Shown: in pieces, positions 53,305-63,281 of the stretch | Layout of the letters: the number at the start of each line of letters is the position of its first letter | Numbering within the stretch: the stretch's first letter is position 1 | Assembly (NCBI GenBank): GCA_017635675.1 | Contig: JAGBLA010000118.1 | Location: 1 to 64,000, forward strand | Length of the DNA: 64,000 nucleotides | From: Ruminiclostridium sp. | Lineage (GTDB): Bacteria; Bacillota; Clostridia; Oscillospirales; Ruminococcaceae | Direction of reading: 5' to 3' | Position numbers and translations under genes: made by a program | The notes under the pieces: generated by a model | What the model was told of the DNA's origin: nothing | Databases searched by the model: none | Seen by the model: only the letters and a program-made list of their open reading frames with translations

Positions 53305-55173
53305 TCATCTCTGTCTCTCTTTGAGAGTTCTCATAGAATTGAGGATAGCTATGACGGCGACGCCGACATCTGCGAAGACGGCGAGCCACATATTGGCTAT
53401 GCCGAGCGCTCCGAGGACGAGGACGATAGCCTTGACACCGAGGGCGAAGACTATGTTCTCACGGACTATGCGCATGGTCTTTGCGGCTATGCGCATGACT
53501 GTCGGTATCTTGCGCAGGTCGTCGTCCATGATGACTATATCCGCCGCCTCTATCGCCGCGTCAGAGCCCATGCTCCCCATAGCTATGCCAACATCGGCGC
53601 GCGCAAGCACAGGCGCGTCATTTATGCCGTCGCCCGCGAACGCTAACCGCCCGCCCGCGTCAAGAAGCTTCTCCACCGCTTCCACCTTGTCAGCAGGCAG
53701 AAGCTCCGCGCACACCGTGTCTATCCCGAGCTGCGCCGCCACAGCGTCAGCTTCGGGCTTTCTGTCCCCCGTAAGCATGACCGTCCTGCGAACTCCCGCA
53801 GCTTTGAGAGCCTTTATCGCGTCGGGTGAGCCGTCCTTGATGCCGTCCGATATTATCAGAGCTCCCATGTATCTGCCGTCAGCCGCCGCATATACCACCG
53901 TTCCCGCACAGTCGGGCTCGGCGGGCTCTATACCGTTGTCCCGCATAAGCTTCGCGCTGCCGAGCAGCACCTTCTTCCCGTCTATCTCCGCGGTCACTCC
54001 GTGACCCGCGGTCTCTCCCGCGCCTGTGACCCTCGCGGAGTTTACAGGCTTACCGTATGCCTCGCGTATCGACACCGCTATCGGGTGGTCGGAAAAGCAC
54101 TCCGCGTGCGCCGCCGTTTCGAGAAGCTCCTCGTCCGTGCAGCCCGACGGGTGTATGCCGTTCACCTTAAACTCCCCTTTTGTGAGAGTTCCCGTCTTGT
54201 CGAACACTATCGTATCAAGCTTCGACACCGCTTCAAGATAGTTGCCGCCCTTTACAAGCACTCCCGCACGGGAAGCTGCGCCTATCCCGCCGAAAAATCC
54301 CAGCGGTACCGAGATGACAAGAGCACATGGGCAGGATATTACCAGAAACGTACACGCGCGCGCTATCCAGTCGCCCCAGCCGCCCACGAAAAGCGGCGGT
54401 ATCACCGCAAGCAGCACCGCTCCCACCGTAACGGCAGGGGTGTATATCCTCGCAAAGCGGGTGATGAAGTTCTCCACCCGCGCCTTTTTGCTGCCCGCGT
54501 TCTCCACAAGCTCTAAAATCCGCGTTACGGTGGAATCCTCGAATGCCTTCGTCACCTGTGCCTTTACAGTGCCGCTCATGTTTATGCAGCCGCTCACAAG
54601 CTCAGAGCCCGGTGCTGCACGCCGCGGCACCGACTCCCCCGTGAGAGCCGCCGTATCTACCATAGTCTCGCCCTCGGTGACTGTCGCGTCAAGGGGTATG
54701 CGCTCGCCGGGCTTTATGACTATGATATCCCCGACCTCAACGTCATCGGGATCGACCTGCTTTATCTCGCCGTCCCACTCGATATTCGCGTACTCGGGGA
54801 CTATGTCCATAAGGTCGGTTATCGAGCGTCTTGCCTTGCCGACCGCGTAGCTCTGGAACAGCTCGCCCACCTGATAGAACAGCATGACTGCCGCAGCTTC
54901 GGAATACTCCCCGATGCAGAATGCCGCCACAGTCGCCGTGAGCATGAGAAAGTTCTCGTCGAACACCTGTCCGTGGGCTATGTTCTTCACCGCCTTTATC
55001 ACGATGTCATAGCCGATGATACAGTACGGCACGAGGAATATCAGCGTCATGAGCCACCACGGGAACCCGCCGAAAACTCCCGTATGCTCGCAAATCATCA
55101 GCACGGCGAGCAGCACGAATGTGACGATTATGCGGATAAGCGTGTTTTTCTGCTTTTTTGTGAGGTTTCCCAT
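53305..55173 (-). CDS. CPx-type P1B heavy-metal P-ATPase (CadA/ZntA-like)
   Basis: 622 residues. Exports Zn/Cd/Pb-like ions using ATP. TGES actuator motif, metal site SCPCALV in the sixth helix, phosphorylation site DKTGTLTKG, HP motif in SDHPIA, GDGIND hinge. No N-terminal HMA domain in the ATPase: it begins directly with a helix, and the separate HMA protein upstream supplies one. The CPC motif with DVGVAVIAILNSMR at the end fits the Zn/Cd (P1B-2) group. Start 1 base after the chaperone stop. Confidence 0.93.
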   Translation of the reverse strand: MGNLTKKQKNTLIRIIVTFVLLAVLMICEHTGVFGGFPWWLMTLIFLVPYCIIGYDIVIKAVKNIAHGQVFDENFLMLTATVAAFCIGEYSEAAAVMLFYQVGELFQSYAVGKARRSITDLMDIVPEYANIEWDGEIKQVDPDDVEVGDIIVIKPGERIPLDATVTEGETMVDTAALTGESVPRRAAPGSELVSGCINMSGTVKAQVTKAFEDSTVTRILELVENAGSKKARVENFITRFARIYTPAVTVGAVLLAVIPPLFVGGWGDWIARACTFLVISCPCALVISVPLGFFGGIGAASRAGVLVKGGNYLEAVSKLDTIVFDKTGTLTKGEFKVNGIHPSGCTDEELLETAAHAECFSDHPIAVSIREAYGKPVNSARVTGAGETAGHGVTAEIDGKKVLLGSAKLMRDNGIEPAEPDCAGTVVYAAADGRYMGALIISDGIKDGSPDAIKALKAAGVRRTVMLTGDRKPEADAVAAQLGIDTVCAELLPADKVEAVEKLLDAGGRLAFAGDGINDAPVLARADVGIAMGSMGSDAAIEAADIVIMDDDLRKIPTVMRIAAKTMRIVRENIVFALGVKAIVLVLGALGIANMWLAVFADVGVAVIAILNSMRTLKERQR

Positions 55174-55174
55174 A

Positions 55175-55393
55175 TCACATGATTATGCGGCAGTCGGGCT
55201 CGACCTTTTTGCAGGTCTCCTGCACCTGTTTCATTATGTCATCAAAGCGCGCGTCGTCCGCGTCGATAATCATCTTCTGGGTCATGAAGTTCACCGACGC
55301 GTCGTTCACGCCGTCGAGTTTCTTTATCGCGTCTTCCATTTTCTGTGCGCAGTTTGCGCAGTCAAGGTCCTGAAGTTTGAATTTCTTTTTCAT
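55175..55393 (-). CDS. HMA-domain metal chaperone
   Basis: 72 residues from ATG 55393 (GGAGG 7 bases upstream). Ferredoxin-like HMA fold with metal-binding LDCANCAQKM (CxxC, residues about 10-14) and VNFMTQKMIIDAD. Presumably delivers metal to the P-ATPase or acts as its detached metal-binding domain. The last bases of its gene are one base from the ATPase ATG. Confidence 0.88.
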   Translation of the reverse strand: MKKKFKLQDLDCANCAQKMEDAIKKLDGVNDASVNFMTQKMIIDADDARFDDIMKQVQETCKKVEPDCRIIM

Positions 55394-55411
55394 ATAGTAC
55401 CTCCATAGGAT

Positions 55412-55445
55412 AACACTTGAACATTTGAGCGTTTGTTCAAGTGTT
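55412..55445. promoter_or_regulatory. ArsR/CadC/CzrA-type operator palindrome
   Basis: AACACTTGAAC (55412-55422), 12-base centre ATTTGAGCGTTT, GTTCAAGTGTT (55435-55445). The TGAACAnnTGTTCA-like halves resemble ArsR-family metal sensor operators. It lies immediately after the -10 box, over the start point, a position that blocks transcription. No arsR/cadC gene is in the window. Confidence 0.7.
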
Positions 55446-55474
55446 ATTATATACCTCATGTAAGCATTTGTCAA
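55446..55474 (-). promoter_or_regulatory. perfect-consensus promoter of the metal operon
   Basis: Minus-strand TTGACA (55474-55469) and TATAAT (55451-55446), spacer 17, abutting the operator. Confidence 0.85.
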
Positions 55475-55492
55475 TAGTTTTTTTCAAAAAAA

Positions 55493-55637
55493 ACAGCAGA
55501 CACGTAACAAACGAGTCTGCTGTTTCTGTTAGTTCTGATGTATCTTTCTAATCTCCGTGTTACGGAGTTGGGTCCAGCGTCACGCTGGCGCAGGTGCAGG
55601 GCGGCGTTAGCCCTGCCGGGGTTTGGGGCAGAGCCCC
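55493..55637 (+). repeat. dispersed structured repeat, copy B with terminator-type stem
   Basis: ACAGCAGAC/GTCTGCTGT stem (55493-55523) and then CCAGCG/CGCTGG (55574-55588), GCAGGGC/GCCCTGC (55596-55616) and GGGGC/GCCCC (55625-55637). The 5' part is nearly identical to copy A except that the loop of the first stem is inverted. 55638-55780 is AT-rich with no gene. Confidence 0.8.
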
Positions 55638-55780
55638 AATCTGTCTCTCTGTTCATCTCTGTTCCTCTCAGTATTTCTCTCACAGTTGGCAAATCGAACA
55701 AATAGGGGGTTTAACAATTGTTAAAGGCTACAAAAAAACGGTTTATTTGTTGTTGGAATTGTAGGATATTTAAAATATAC

Positions 55781-55809
55781 TTTACTTTTAGGACGAAATG
55801 ATGTATAAT
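55781..55809 (+). promoter_or_regulatory. promoter of the vWA/tubulin-like operon
   Basis: TTTACT at 55781-55786 and TATAAT at 55804-55809, spacer 17; about 50 bases before the GGAG site. Confidence 0.55.
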
Positions 55810-55867
55810 AAAATAGATAATGTATCGCTATTTATACTATATTTATACTATATAAATGGAGAATCGT

Positions 55868-57661
55868 ATGAAAAGACTGATATGTACTGTCATTGCTGTT
55901 ATAACGGCATTGTCTGTGTCGCTCGGAGTTATCCCTGCGGGGGCGGTGGGAGAGACCACAGGCGAAGTAAACGTTATATTTCTTGTGGATTCGAGCCGCT
56001 CGATGAACAACAGCGACCCCGATATGATAAGGCTTGAAGCTATCAAGCTCTTTGCAGACCTGTGTACGCTCGGGAAGACGAAGATAGGTTTTGTGCTGTT
56101 CGGCTCGGAGATAAACTACGAGCAGCCGTCCATACCCATAAACTCGGAAGAGGACAGAGCCGCCATAAAGCAGAAGGTCGATGAACTCACCGAGCTCAAA
56201 GGCGCAACAGATATCGGACTTGCGCTGCGGCACACCGTTGAGAGCTTCGCGGCGGAGAGCGCCCCCGAAAAGGGCAGGTTCATCGTGTTCCTCTCCGACG
56301 GCAAGACCGTAATAACAAAGGGCGACAGCTCCACAAGAACACTTGAAGACTCGGAAGCCGACCTCGAAAAAGGCATAGAGGAAGCACAGGCGGCAGAGAT
56401 ACCGATATATACCGTGGGTCTGAACGCCAACGGCGATGTTGATGAAAATCAGCTCCGCTACATATCCGCCAAGACCTACGCCGATGAAACATACATGACC
56501 AACAGCGCGAGCGACCTGTCGGAGATACTGAGCGACATCTACGTGCGGCATACGGGCGCGGAGAACAGACAGCTCGCAAGCTTCAAATCAATCGGCGGCG
56601 AGCATGACACAGAATTTGAAATAGCCGACGGCTCGGTCATCGAAGCGAACCTCGTAATAATGCACAGCGGCGAGCTCGAAGACCTCAAAGTGAAAACTCC
56701 CGACGGGGGAGAGGTGCTGTTCAACGGAGAACAGGCGGATATCTCCCGCAATGACGGCTACACGCTCGTAAAGCTGTATTACCCTTCGGCGGGGACGTGG
56801 CACCTCTGCGTGACCTCGCCCGTGGATACGAAGGTGGATATAAACTGCATACTCACCCGCGACCTGCGGCTGAACGCGACTATATACACCGACCGTGAGG
56901 TAAAAGCCGGGGCAAAGGTCAAGCTCTCGGCGGAGCTTACCGACCCGAACGGCGTGAAGATAACCGATGAAAACGTGATACAGCAGCTTTTCGGCAAGGG
57001 AATGCTGAAAAACGAGGCTACCGGCGAGACACAGGAGATAGTCATGCTTGCCGACGGCGGCAGCACCTTCCGCGGCGAGGGCAGCATAGATACCGACGAT
57101 AACTACACCGTACAGGTGAGCATCTACAACGGCAACATCGATATGCGCGGCGAAATAGTGACCCTCGAACACGGCTCGGAAGCGTACAAGGAGCCCGAGG
57201 GACCCCTCAAACTGATACTTATCATCGCGGCGGGAGTTGTGGTGCTTATCATCATTATCCTGCTGATACTCAGATACATGAAGGAAAACAAGCGCTTCTG
57301 GTCGGGCAGAGTGGTGATAACCGTCAACCGCGGCGGTATGCCGTCCATGCCAATGCCCTATGACTTTGCGAAGAAAGTTCCCGGCAAGCGCAGAGTGACG
57401 CTCTACGATGTGCTAAAGACCGTGTCCGACGACGCGGACATCGTTGAGGCAGTGCCGAAGAGCATAACCTCGGCGGTGGTGATAACCATGACCGACGCGG
57501 GAGACATACGGCTCACGGCACCCTCGGGAGTTGAGTACAGCGGCGGTATCACCGTCGGCAAGAAGATATCGCTTTCCAACGCGAACCGCGTGACCATTAA
57601 ATACGCGGACAAGGCGGCAGGCTCGAACAACCTGCTCATAGTGCAGTATCTCAGAACATGA
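55868..57661 (+). CDS. membrane-anchored von Willebrand A domain protein
   Basis: 597 residues from ATG 55868 (GGAG 6 bases upstream; ATG 55856 lacks one). Signal peptide 1-26. vWA domain about 33-220 with a complete metal site: DSSRS (41-45), Thr in KGATDIG, Asp in FLSDGK. A beta-rich stretch follows (about 225-440), then one membrane helix (about 447-471) and a cytoplasmic tail of about 120 residues (TLYDVLKTVSDD, TVGKKISL) of unknown fold. The outside domain would bind a ligand through a metal ion and signal or scaffold through the tail to the tubulin-like protein downstream. Anchor orientation is predicted only. Confidence 0.88.
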   Translation: MKRLICTVIAVITALSVSLGVIPAGAVGETTGEVNVIFLVDSSRSMNNSDPDMIRLEAIKLFADLCTLGKTKIGFVLFGSEINYEQPSIPINSEEDRAAIKQKVDELTELKGATDIGLALRHTVESFAAESAPEKGRFIVFLSDGKTVITKGDSSTRTLEDSEADLEKGIEEAQAAEIPIYTVGLNANGDVDENQLRYISAKTYADETYMTNSASDLSEILSDIYVRHTGAENRQLASFKSIGGEHDTEFEIADGSVIEANLVIMHSGELEDLKVKTPDGGEVLFNGEQADISRNDGYTLVKLYYPSAGTWHLCVTSPVDTKVDINCILTRDLRLNATIYTDREVKAGAKVKLSAELTDPNGVKITDENVIQQLFGKGMLKNEATGETQEIVMLADGGSTFRGEGSIDTDDNYTVQVSIYNGNIDMRGEIVTLEHGSEAYKEPEGPLKLILIIAAGVVVLIIIILLILRYMKENKRFWSGRVVITVNRGGMPSMPMPYDFAKKVPGKRRVTLYDVLKTVSDDADIVEAVPKSITSAVVITMTDAGDIRLTAPSGVEYSGGITVGKKISLSNANRVTIKYADKAAGSNNLLIVQYLRT

Positions 57662-57704
57662 CCACAGCGCGGCGTGCGCGTAAATTCATACATCGGAGGA
57701 AAAC

Positions 57705-60700
57705 ATGGCAAGAATATCGGAATCACAGAAGGAAAACATATCCCTTATGAGCGTTGACCTGGGCGGGTCGATGTCAAGCGCCCAGATAAGGGTCGAGTCC
57801 AAGGGCAACCCCGTGCTGATAATAGGTCTCGGCGGAACGGGAATGGACGCTCTTCTCTACACCAAACAGCTTATCAACAAGCGTTTCAAGCTCCCCGACG
57901 ACGCGCCGAACAAGGCTCTCGCGATACCGAACAATATCAAGATACTCGGCATAGACTCGGACAATACCTACTTCAAGAAAAAGACCGACAAGAAGGACGG
58001 CGAAATGCGCTTCGCGGTGGGGGAGTATGTGTCTATCTCCGCGTCGGTGGAGCGTTTCCTTGCCAACGAGCATCTTATCCCGCCTTATGTGCGTGAGTGG
58101 CTCGACGACCCCAAGCGCATATATACCAAGGTCAAGGGCGGCGGAGACGACGGCGCGAACGGTATCCGCCAGTCGGGACGCATACTTCTGTTCAACTCCA
58201 TAAACGCCGTGGTCAAGGCGATAACCACCAATGTCCAGAAGCTTCTCACGGGAATGATGCCAAACCAGCGCTTACAGGTGTTCATTCTCTCGGGTATAAG
58301 CGGCGGCACGGGAAGCGGCACTTTCATAGACATTCCCTACATAGTCCGCGAGATAATCAACCGCCAGGGCAAGAGCAACTACGATATAATGGGATTTCTG
58401 TTCACCCCCGATGTGAACCTGTCGCGGGTCGATGACCCGAATATCCAGCGCTATATCAAGCGCAACGGATTTGCGGCTCTGCAGGAGCTCGAATACCTCA
58501 TGGATATGCACTCGCACATGTTCGACCCGTTCAGGCAGCGCTATTCCGATACCTTTGAGACCATAAGCACCGAGCGTCCCTATGATACCTGCCTGTTCGT
58601 CTCGGCGAGCGGCAAGGACGGCTTTGTGCTGAAAAACCCCGCCGAGCAGTATAAATTCAGCCTTTCCATAGCCGCCGAGGGAATATGCAACTTCATCTCC
58701 TCCTCCGACAGCCAGGGCGATTTCAGCATAGATTCCTTCCGCGTCAATCTGGGACAGGCGCTCGCGGGCATAATCCCCCAGTACCCCATGCTCAACGTGT
58801 ATTCCTCCGTGGGCGCGTCCGCGGCGATACTGCCGAAGTCCGAGGTGCTCGAATACCTCTCGGGCAAGGTGTTCGCCCACATGAACAGCCTTCACGGCAA
58901 CATTCCCTCAAATGAGCAGAGAATGGTGTTCCTCGGCACCTGCGGACTTGACAACATCTCCGTCCAGTCGTTCTTCGACGCTCACCGCCCGTCGCTCTTT
59001 GACGGCGGAATAGAGAACCCCGTGTTCTCCCGCCAGGCGCTTAAGGTCAACAAGCGGAGCGTTGAGGAAATGGGTGAGGAATGGGTGAACAAGGTTGAGG
59101 AAAGCTACCGCGTTTACCTGTCCGACGCTATCGAGTATTTCTTCAACAAGTTCCGCCAGGCGGCGGAGATAAGCTTTTGCAGCTGCGCCGAGGGACCGTA
59201 CTATATCGCGAGCCTTATAAGCTCGGAGGATAAGTTCTGCCTGCTCAAAAAGCTTCGCACCTGCATAAACGAGGAAATGGGCATACAGGCGGAGCTTTCC
59301 TCACAGAAGCTCATGGAGAAGAAGAACGCCGCCGACCGCGCGTACAGCACCTTCGTCAGCAAGTTCCTCGATGTGTCCTCGGGCTCACGCAAGGACTACT
59401 TCAACCTTATCTCACAGTATTACACGAACAAGGCGGATTCCGTCCGCTGCGACTATACCATAAAGCTGTACAGCGAGCTTATCGCCCGTATCAGCAGCTA
59501 TTTCAGCGATCTTATCGACAATATGGTGGGTATCCTTGACTATCTGCGGGTAGTCTGCGAGAAGAACCTCAACATCGTCACGGGCGTTGAGAACGCCACC
59601 ACAGGGCTCAGCAAGACCTATGAGTGGAAGATGTACGACATAAAGAGCGAGCAGAACGTGCTTGAAAAGCTCAACGAGGAGGTAAGCGCCGTTGACCTCG
59701 AAAACGCGGTGTCCGATATCCTGCGCCGTTTCCTTGAAGCGTTCAAGGCAAGCAAGTCGAGGGACGAGTTCGATGTCTCAACGTTCATCTGCGACAGCAT
59801 AGCTTCACACTTCTCCGAGACATTGAGCCAGTCCATGAGCGAGTTCTTTGAGGCGCGCTATCCGAGCTCGGCGTCCCGCGCCGACGCGGCAAAGGAGCTG
59901 TTAAAGGAGCTCCGCGCCCGCTCGAACATCATGTACCCCTGCTCGACCTCCACCGACACAGCCGAGATACTCTATGTGTCCATACCTACCCAGGCAGGAC
60001 CTATCGAAGCTGCCGCCGATGACGACGAGGTGCTTTCCCGCCACAAGATAATAAGCCCCTACACTAACCGTATCTCGATATTCACCTTCGGCGCGGGTCT
60101 TGCGGTAGCTCACCACAACACCGTCCACCTCTTCGAGTCGGATTACTATTCCTTTGTCTCCGAGACAGGCGGCACCAAGGACGCGAATATGATAGGTCAG
60201 CACCTTTACTCCACATACAGCGGACTTCGCGACACCGACTGGTTCAGGCTCCCGAGCCCCATACACGATACCCTGCGCCCGAAGGAGGCAGTCACCGAAA
60301 ATACGGGCAAGGTTCACCGCGAGAATGAGGCCAACCGTGAGATATTCAACAGGGCGCTTGAAGCGGGCATAATCGACAATGTGGGCAATGTGCGGTTCGA
60401 CGAGAGCCTTACCGCCGACGCGGTGAAGGCGATAACCTTCGATCCCCAGAAGCCCTCCACCATAAAGGAAGCCAAGCAGAAATACGACGAATTCATCAAT
60501 AAAATAAAGAACGCGAACGTGCTGTTCACCTTAAACCCCGTGAACTACATGAACGCGGCGGAGCTCGACAAGATACGCGAAGCGTATGTGCGCACCTACG
60601 GCGCGTGGAAGTACACCGAGAAGATGCTCGCGGCGTATGACGCGGCAAAGGCGGGCATAGCTGAGTGCGACGGCGTTATGAGCCGTGAAAAGGACGCGAA

Positions 60701-61124
60701 CAAGCTGCTCAAAGCCATGTTCGACGCGCTTTTCGCGGGGGTCATCTTCAAGGAGAAGAACTTCTTCCGCTACGTGAACGCGGCGGGGGACAACGTGAAC
60801 GTGCTGAACACCCTCACTATCGGGGACACCACCGAACAGCGGTACTTCTTCTACTACGTGCTGCTCGAAAAGTTCACGGCGCTTGACGAGAGCGCCCGCG
60901 GCTACATCGCGAAGAAGGCGCTCGCCGCACATTCCGAGGATATACCCGACGAGCATATCGAGTTCCTCAGGGGGCTCAAAAAGCACGTTACCGCGTCCAT
61001 AAGAGCGATAGATGACATGGAAGCGGAGTTCAATGAGGACGACACCGACCGCGGCGATGACATACTCAGAAAGTACAGAAAGCTCAGAGACATGGCTGAA
61101 AGCTCTCTTGAGCTGCTTGAATGA
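57705..61124 (+). CDS. very large tubulin/FtsZ-like protein (Tubulin_2 type)
   Basis: 1139 residues, GGAGG ribosome site. N-terminal GTP-binding fold: glycine loop IIGLGGTGMDALL at 39-51, an Asn/Asp-rich ILGIDSDNT near 80 and the tubulin signature SGGTGSGT at 199-206 in ILSGISGGTGSGTFIDIP. The C-terminal 700 residues have no recognised domain, are mainly helical and contain few Cys. By eye this is the Tubulin_2 family (large FtsZ/tubulin relatives, roles unknown). If it polymerises, it would be a cytoskeletal element coupled to the membrane vWA protein. Normal tubulins are 450 residues and FtsZ 350-400. Confidence 0.8.
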   Translation: MARISESQKENISLMSVDLGGSMSSAQIRVESKGNPVLIIGLGGTGMDALLYTKQLINKRFKLPDDAPNKALAIPNNIKILGIDSDNTYFKKKTDKKDGEMRFAVGEYVSISASVERFLANEHLIPPYVREWLDDPKRIYTKVKGGGDDGANGIRQSGRILLFNSINAVVKAITTNVQKLLTGMMPNQRLQVFILSGISGGTGSGTFIDIPYIVREIINRQGKSNYDIMGFLFTPDVNLSRVDDPNIQRYIKRNGFAALQELEYLMDMHSHMFDPFRQRYSDTFETISTERPYDTCLFVSASGKDGFVLKNPAEQYKFSLSIAAEGICNFISSSDSQGDFSIDSFRVNLGQALAGIIPQYPMLNVYSSVGASAAILPKSEVLEYLSGKVFAHMNSLHGNIPSNEQRMVFLGTCGLDNISVQSFFDAHRPSLFDGGIENPVFSRQALKVNKRSVEEMGEEWVNKVEESYRVYLSDAIEYFFNKFRQAAEISFCSCAEGPYYIASLISSEDKFCLLKKLRTCINEEMGIQAELSSQKLMEKKNAADRAYSTFVSKFLDVSSGSRKDYFNLISQYYTNKADSVRCDYTIKLYSELIARISSYFSDLIDNMVGILDYLRVVCEKNLNIVTGVENATTGLSKTYEWKMYDIKSEQNVLEKLNEEVSAVDLENAVSDILRRFLEAFKASKSRDEFDVSTFICDSIASHFSETLSQSMSEFFEARYPSSASRADAAKELLKELRARSNIMYPCSTSTDTAEILYVSIPTQAGPIEAAADDDEVLSRHKIISPYTNRISIFTFGAGLAVAHHNTVHLFESDYYSFVSETGGTKDANMIGQHLYSTYSGLRDTDWFRLPSPIHDTLRPKEAVTENTGKVHRENEANREIFNRALEAGIIDNVGNVRFDESLTADAVKAITFDPQKPSTIKEAKQKYDEFINKIKNANVLFTLNPVNYMNAAELDKIREAYVRTYGAWKYTEKMLAAYDAAKAGIAECDGVMSREKDANKLLKAMFDALFAGVIFKEKNFFRYVNAAGDNVNVLNTLTIGDTTEQRYFFYYVLLEKFTALDESARGYIAKKALAAHSEDIPDEHIEFLRGLKKHVTASIRAIDDMEAEFNEDDTDRGDDILRKYRKLRDMAESSLELLE

Positions 61125-61137
61125 CGGGTATCGGACT

Positions 61138-63279
61138 ATGAACGAGATACTTGAAAGGACGGACGCGCTCATCGGCGCTGCCGATGAGCGCAGGCAGGGC
61201 ACGGGCGCGAAAGCGGGAGCGGAATACCCCGCGATGTTCCTGTACGTGGGCGGGACTGCCGCGAAACGCTGCGCCGACATACGCGCGCACCTAAAAGCCA
61301 AGCTGATGAACGGCAGCAGCATACTTCACTGCGTAATGGGCGCGGAATGTCCCGACGCGGACTTCACCCTCGATGTGAAAGTCCCCGAACGACGCGGCGA
61401 CGCCTATGCGTACATACATGACAGCGCGGAGCGGCTCGGTGAGTTCAGCGCCGAGGTGCGCAAGGCGGTGGATAAGCTTATGATGACATCGGGCTTTCCG
61501 CGCAATGACCGCTGTATGCTGTTCATCATCACAGTGACGGACTGCCCGCTCAACGCGGTGCTGCCCGAGTTTGTGATACTTTTCGGTGACAACGCGCATA
61601 TCCGCGTGAGCACCTGCCTTTTCGCGGAGTTCGGAAACGGCGAGGAGGGGTATCTGAGCTCGGGAGCCTTCTTCCGCGAGCTTGACGAGTGCCAGAGCCC
61701 CGACTTCGTGTATGACGGGGCGGTCATGCTGCGCGAGGAGCAGCGCATACCCGTACACTGGGAGGGCGCGGTGTTCGGGAGGGTGTTCTTTCTTGAAATG
61801 TACCGCAGCGACATGAAGTACAGCCCCCACAACGCCACCAACAACGCCCGCATCGAAGCGCTTACGGCGGTGCTTACCGACCGCGAGGAGCCCGTTAAGC
61901 TCCCCGACAGTCCGTTCTGCACGGCGGGCATAGCAATTGCCGAAAAGCCCTCCCGCGCAATAGCGCATATCATGTTCAAGGCGCTCATAGATATCCTTGC
62001 GGGGGTGTCGGGCGGCGAGAGCCCGAAACTTCCCGTGGCGCAGCTTATCGGCTATGATGTGCTTGCGGCGCAGTGCGACGGGGTGATGATAAAGCTGCCC
62101 GCAGTCGATGACATACTCTCGGTGCTGCCCGCCGACGCGGGAGCAGACCCCGACCGCGTGAGCAATACGAGCGTGCGCGACATTCTGAGCTACTACGGCG
62201 GCGCGGACGAGACATACTTCTCCGAGAGGTACGAGACCGCCTTCGCGGCGCTTATCGACAGCCTTGACGGCACGGATATTTCCGAGATACTCCGCACATA
62301 TATAAATAAGGGGACGCTGCGCCTTAGCGGGGCGCTCGACCTGTTAAAGCACGACGGCGACATTTCCGCGTGTCTCGCGGAGGTCACGGAGCGCATAAGC
62401 TCCGAGGAGAAGGAGCTTGAAGCTCAGCTTGACGAGCTGCTGTCACAGCCCTGCGCGGGGCTTTCCCACGGGCTTTTCTCCAAGCCCTCGGGCTGCGAGA
62501 TACTCGCGGCGGCAGTCACGCGCAAGTACACCAAAAAGCTTGAAATACTGCGATTGCAGATGATGAAGCGGCTCGCGGCGAACATACTCTCGCAGATAAA
62601 CGGGCTGCACAGCGAGGTGAGCGCGGCGCTCGGCGGCATCACCGCCCTGTCGGAGCGGCTGAAGGAGGATATCCTCCGCGAGCTTTTCGACAGCGAATCC
62701 ACCCTAACCGACGCTGAGCCGTTCATGGCGTGCTACACGGAGGTGACGCGGCGGGCTATGGAGCAGATACCGACACACGGCGATATTTACTCCGTCCTTA
62801 TGGACTGCAGCAGGGGAGGTACCGACGCGCTTGTGGATACAGCGATAGACCTGTACAAGAAGATACTTGCCGACCCGTCGGTGAGAGAGGTGTTCGCGCT
62901 TACCTTCGACAGGGAGCTGTACGAGCGCTACCGCAGCTATGACGGCGGCAAGGACAGGGGCTGGGTAGATGCACAGCTCGTCCGCAGGCTCGGGAACGAG
63001 AGCTTCGCGAACCTTCGGTACAGCGTCTTCCAGCCGAGCAACAGCCTGTTCGTCATGGGCAACAGAGAGCTTGACTTCGTGAAGAAGATGCTCGACTTCG
63101 ACGACCCGGGTTTCAACACGGTACACGTGGGCGACATAAACACCGCGTCCTACGAACAGCTTGCGGTGTACAACGTGCCGTCCTCCGACAGCGTGGTGTA
63201 TGTGAACGAGTGCCGCAGGGTCTATGAGAGCTACATCGCCGCCAACGGCGACAGCGTATATATAAAAAGGGGCGTGTGA
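61138..63279 (+). CDS. unknown 713-residue protein of the tubulin-like operon
   Basis: Chosen ATG 61138; ribosome site weak, just after the previous stop at 61124, so it may be coupled. Soluble, no signal peptide or membrane helix. The first 70 residues begin with FLYVGGTAAKRCADIRAHL, a glycine-turn-then-helix pattern; a beta-alpha section runs to about 200, then a helical middle (about 420-520, SSEEKELEAQLDELLSQP) and a C-terminal SSDSVVYVNECRRVYESYI. I cannot place a family. Context suggests a partner or regulator of the tubulin-like protein. Confidence 0.6.
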   Translation: MNEILERTDALIGAADERRQGTGAKAGAEYPAMFLYVGGTAAKRCADIRAHLKAKLMNGSSILHCVMGAECPDADFTLDVKVPERRGDAYAYIHDSAERLGEFSAEVRKAVDKLMMTSGFPRNDRCMLFIITVTDCPLNAVLPEFVILFGDNAHIRVSTCLFAEFGNGEEGYLSSGAFFRELDECQSPDFVYDGAVMLREEQRIPVHWEGAVFGRVFFLEMYRSDMKYSPHNATNNARIEALTAVLTDREEPVKLPDSPFCTAGIAIAEKPSRAIAHIMFKALIDILAGVSGGESPKLPVAQLIGYDVLAAQCDGVMIKLPAVDDILSVLPADAGADPDRVSNTSVRDILSYYGGADETYFSERYETAFAALIDSLDGTDISEILRTYINKGTLRLSGALDLLKHDGDISACLAEVTERISSEEKELEAQLDELLSQPCAGLSHGLFSKPSGCEILAAAVTRKYTKKLEILRLQMMKRLAANILSQINGLHSEVSAALGGITALSERLKEDILRELFDSESTLTDAEPFMACYTEVTRRAMEQIPTHGDIYSVLMDCSRGGTDALVDTAIDLYKKILADPSVREVFALTFDRELYERYRSYDGGKDRGWVDAQLVRRLGNESFANLRYSVFQPSNSLFVMGNRELDFVKKMLDFDDPGFNTVHVGDINTASYEQLAVYNVPSSDSVVYVNECRRVYESYIAANGDSVYIKRGV

Positions 63280-63281
63280 GC

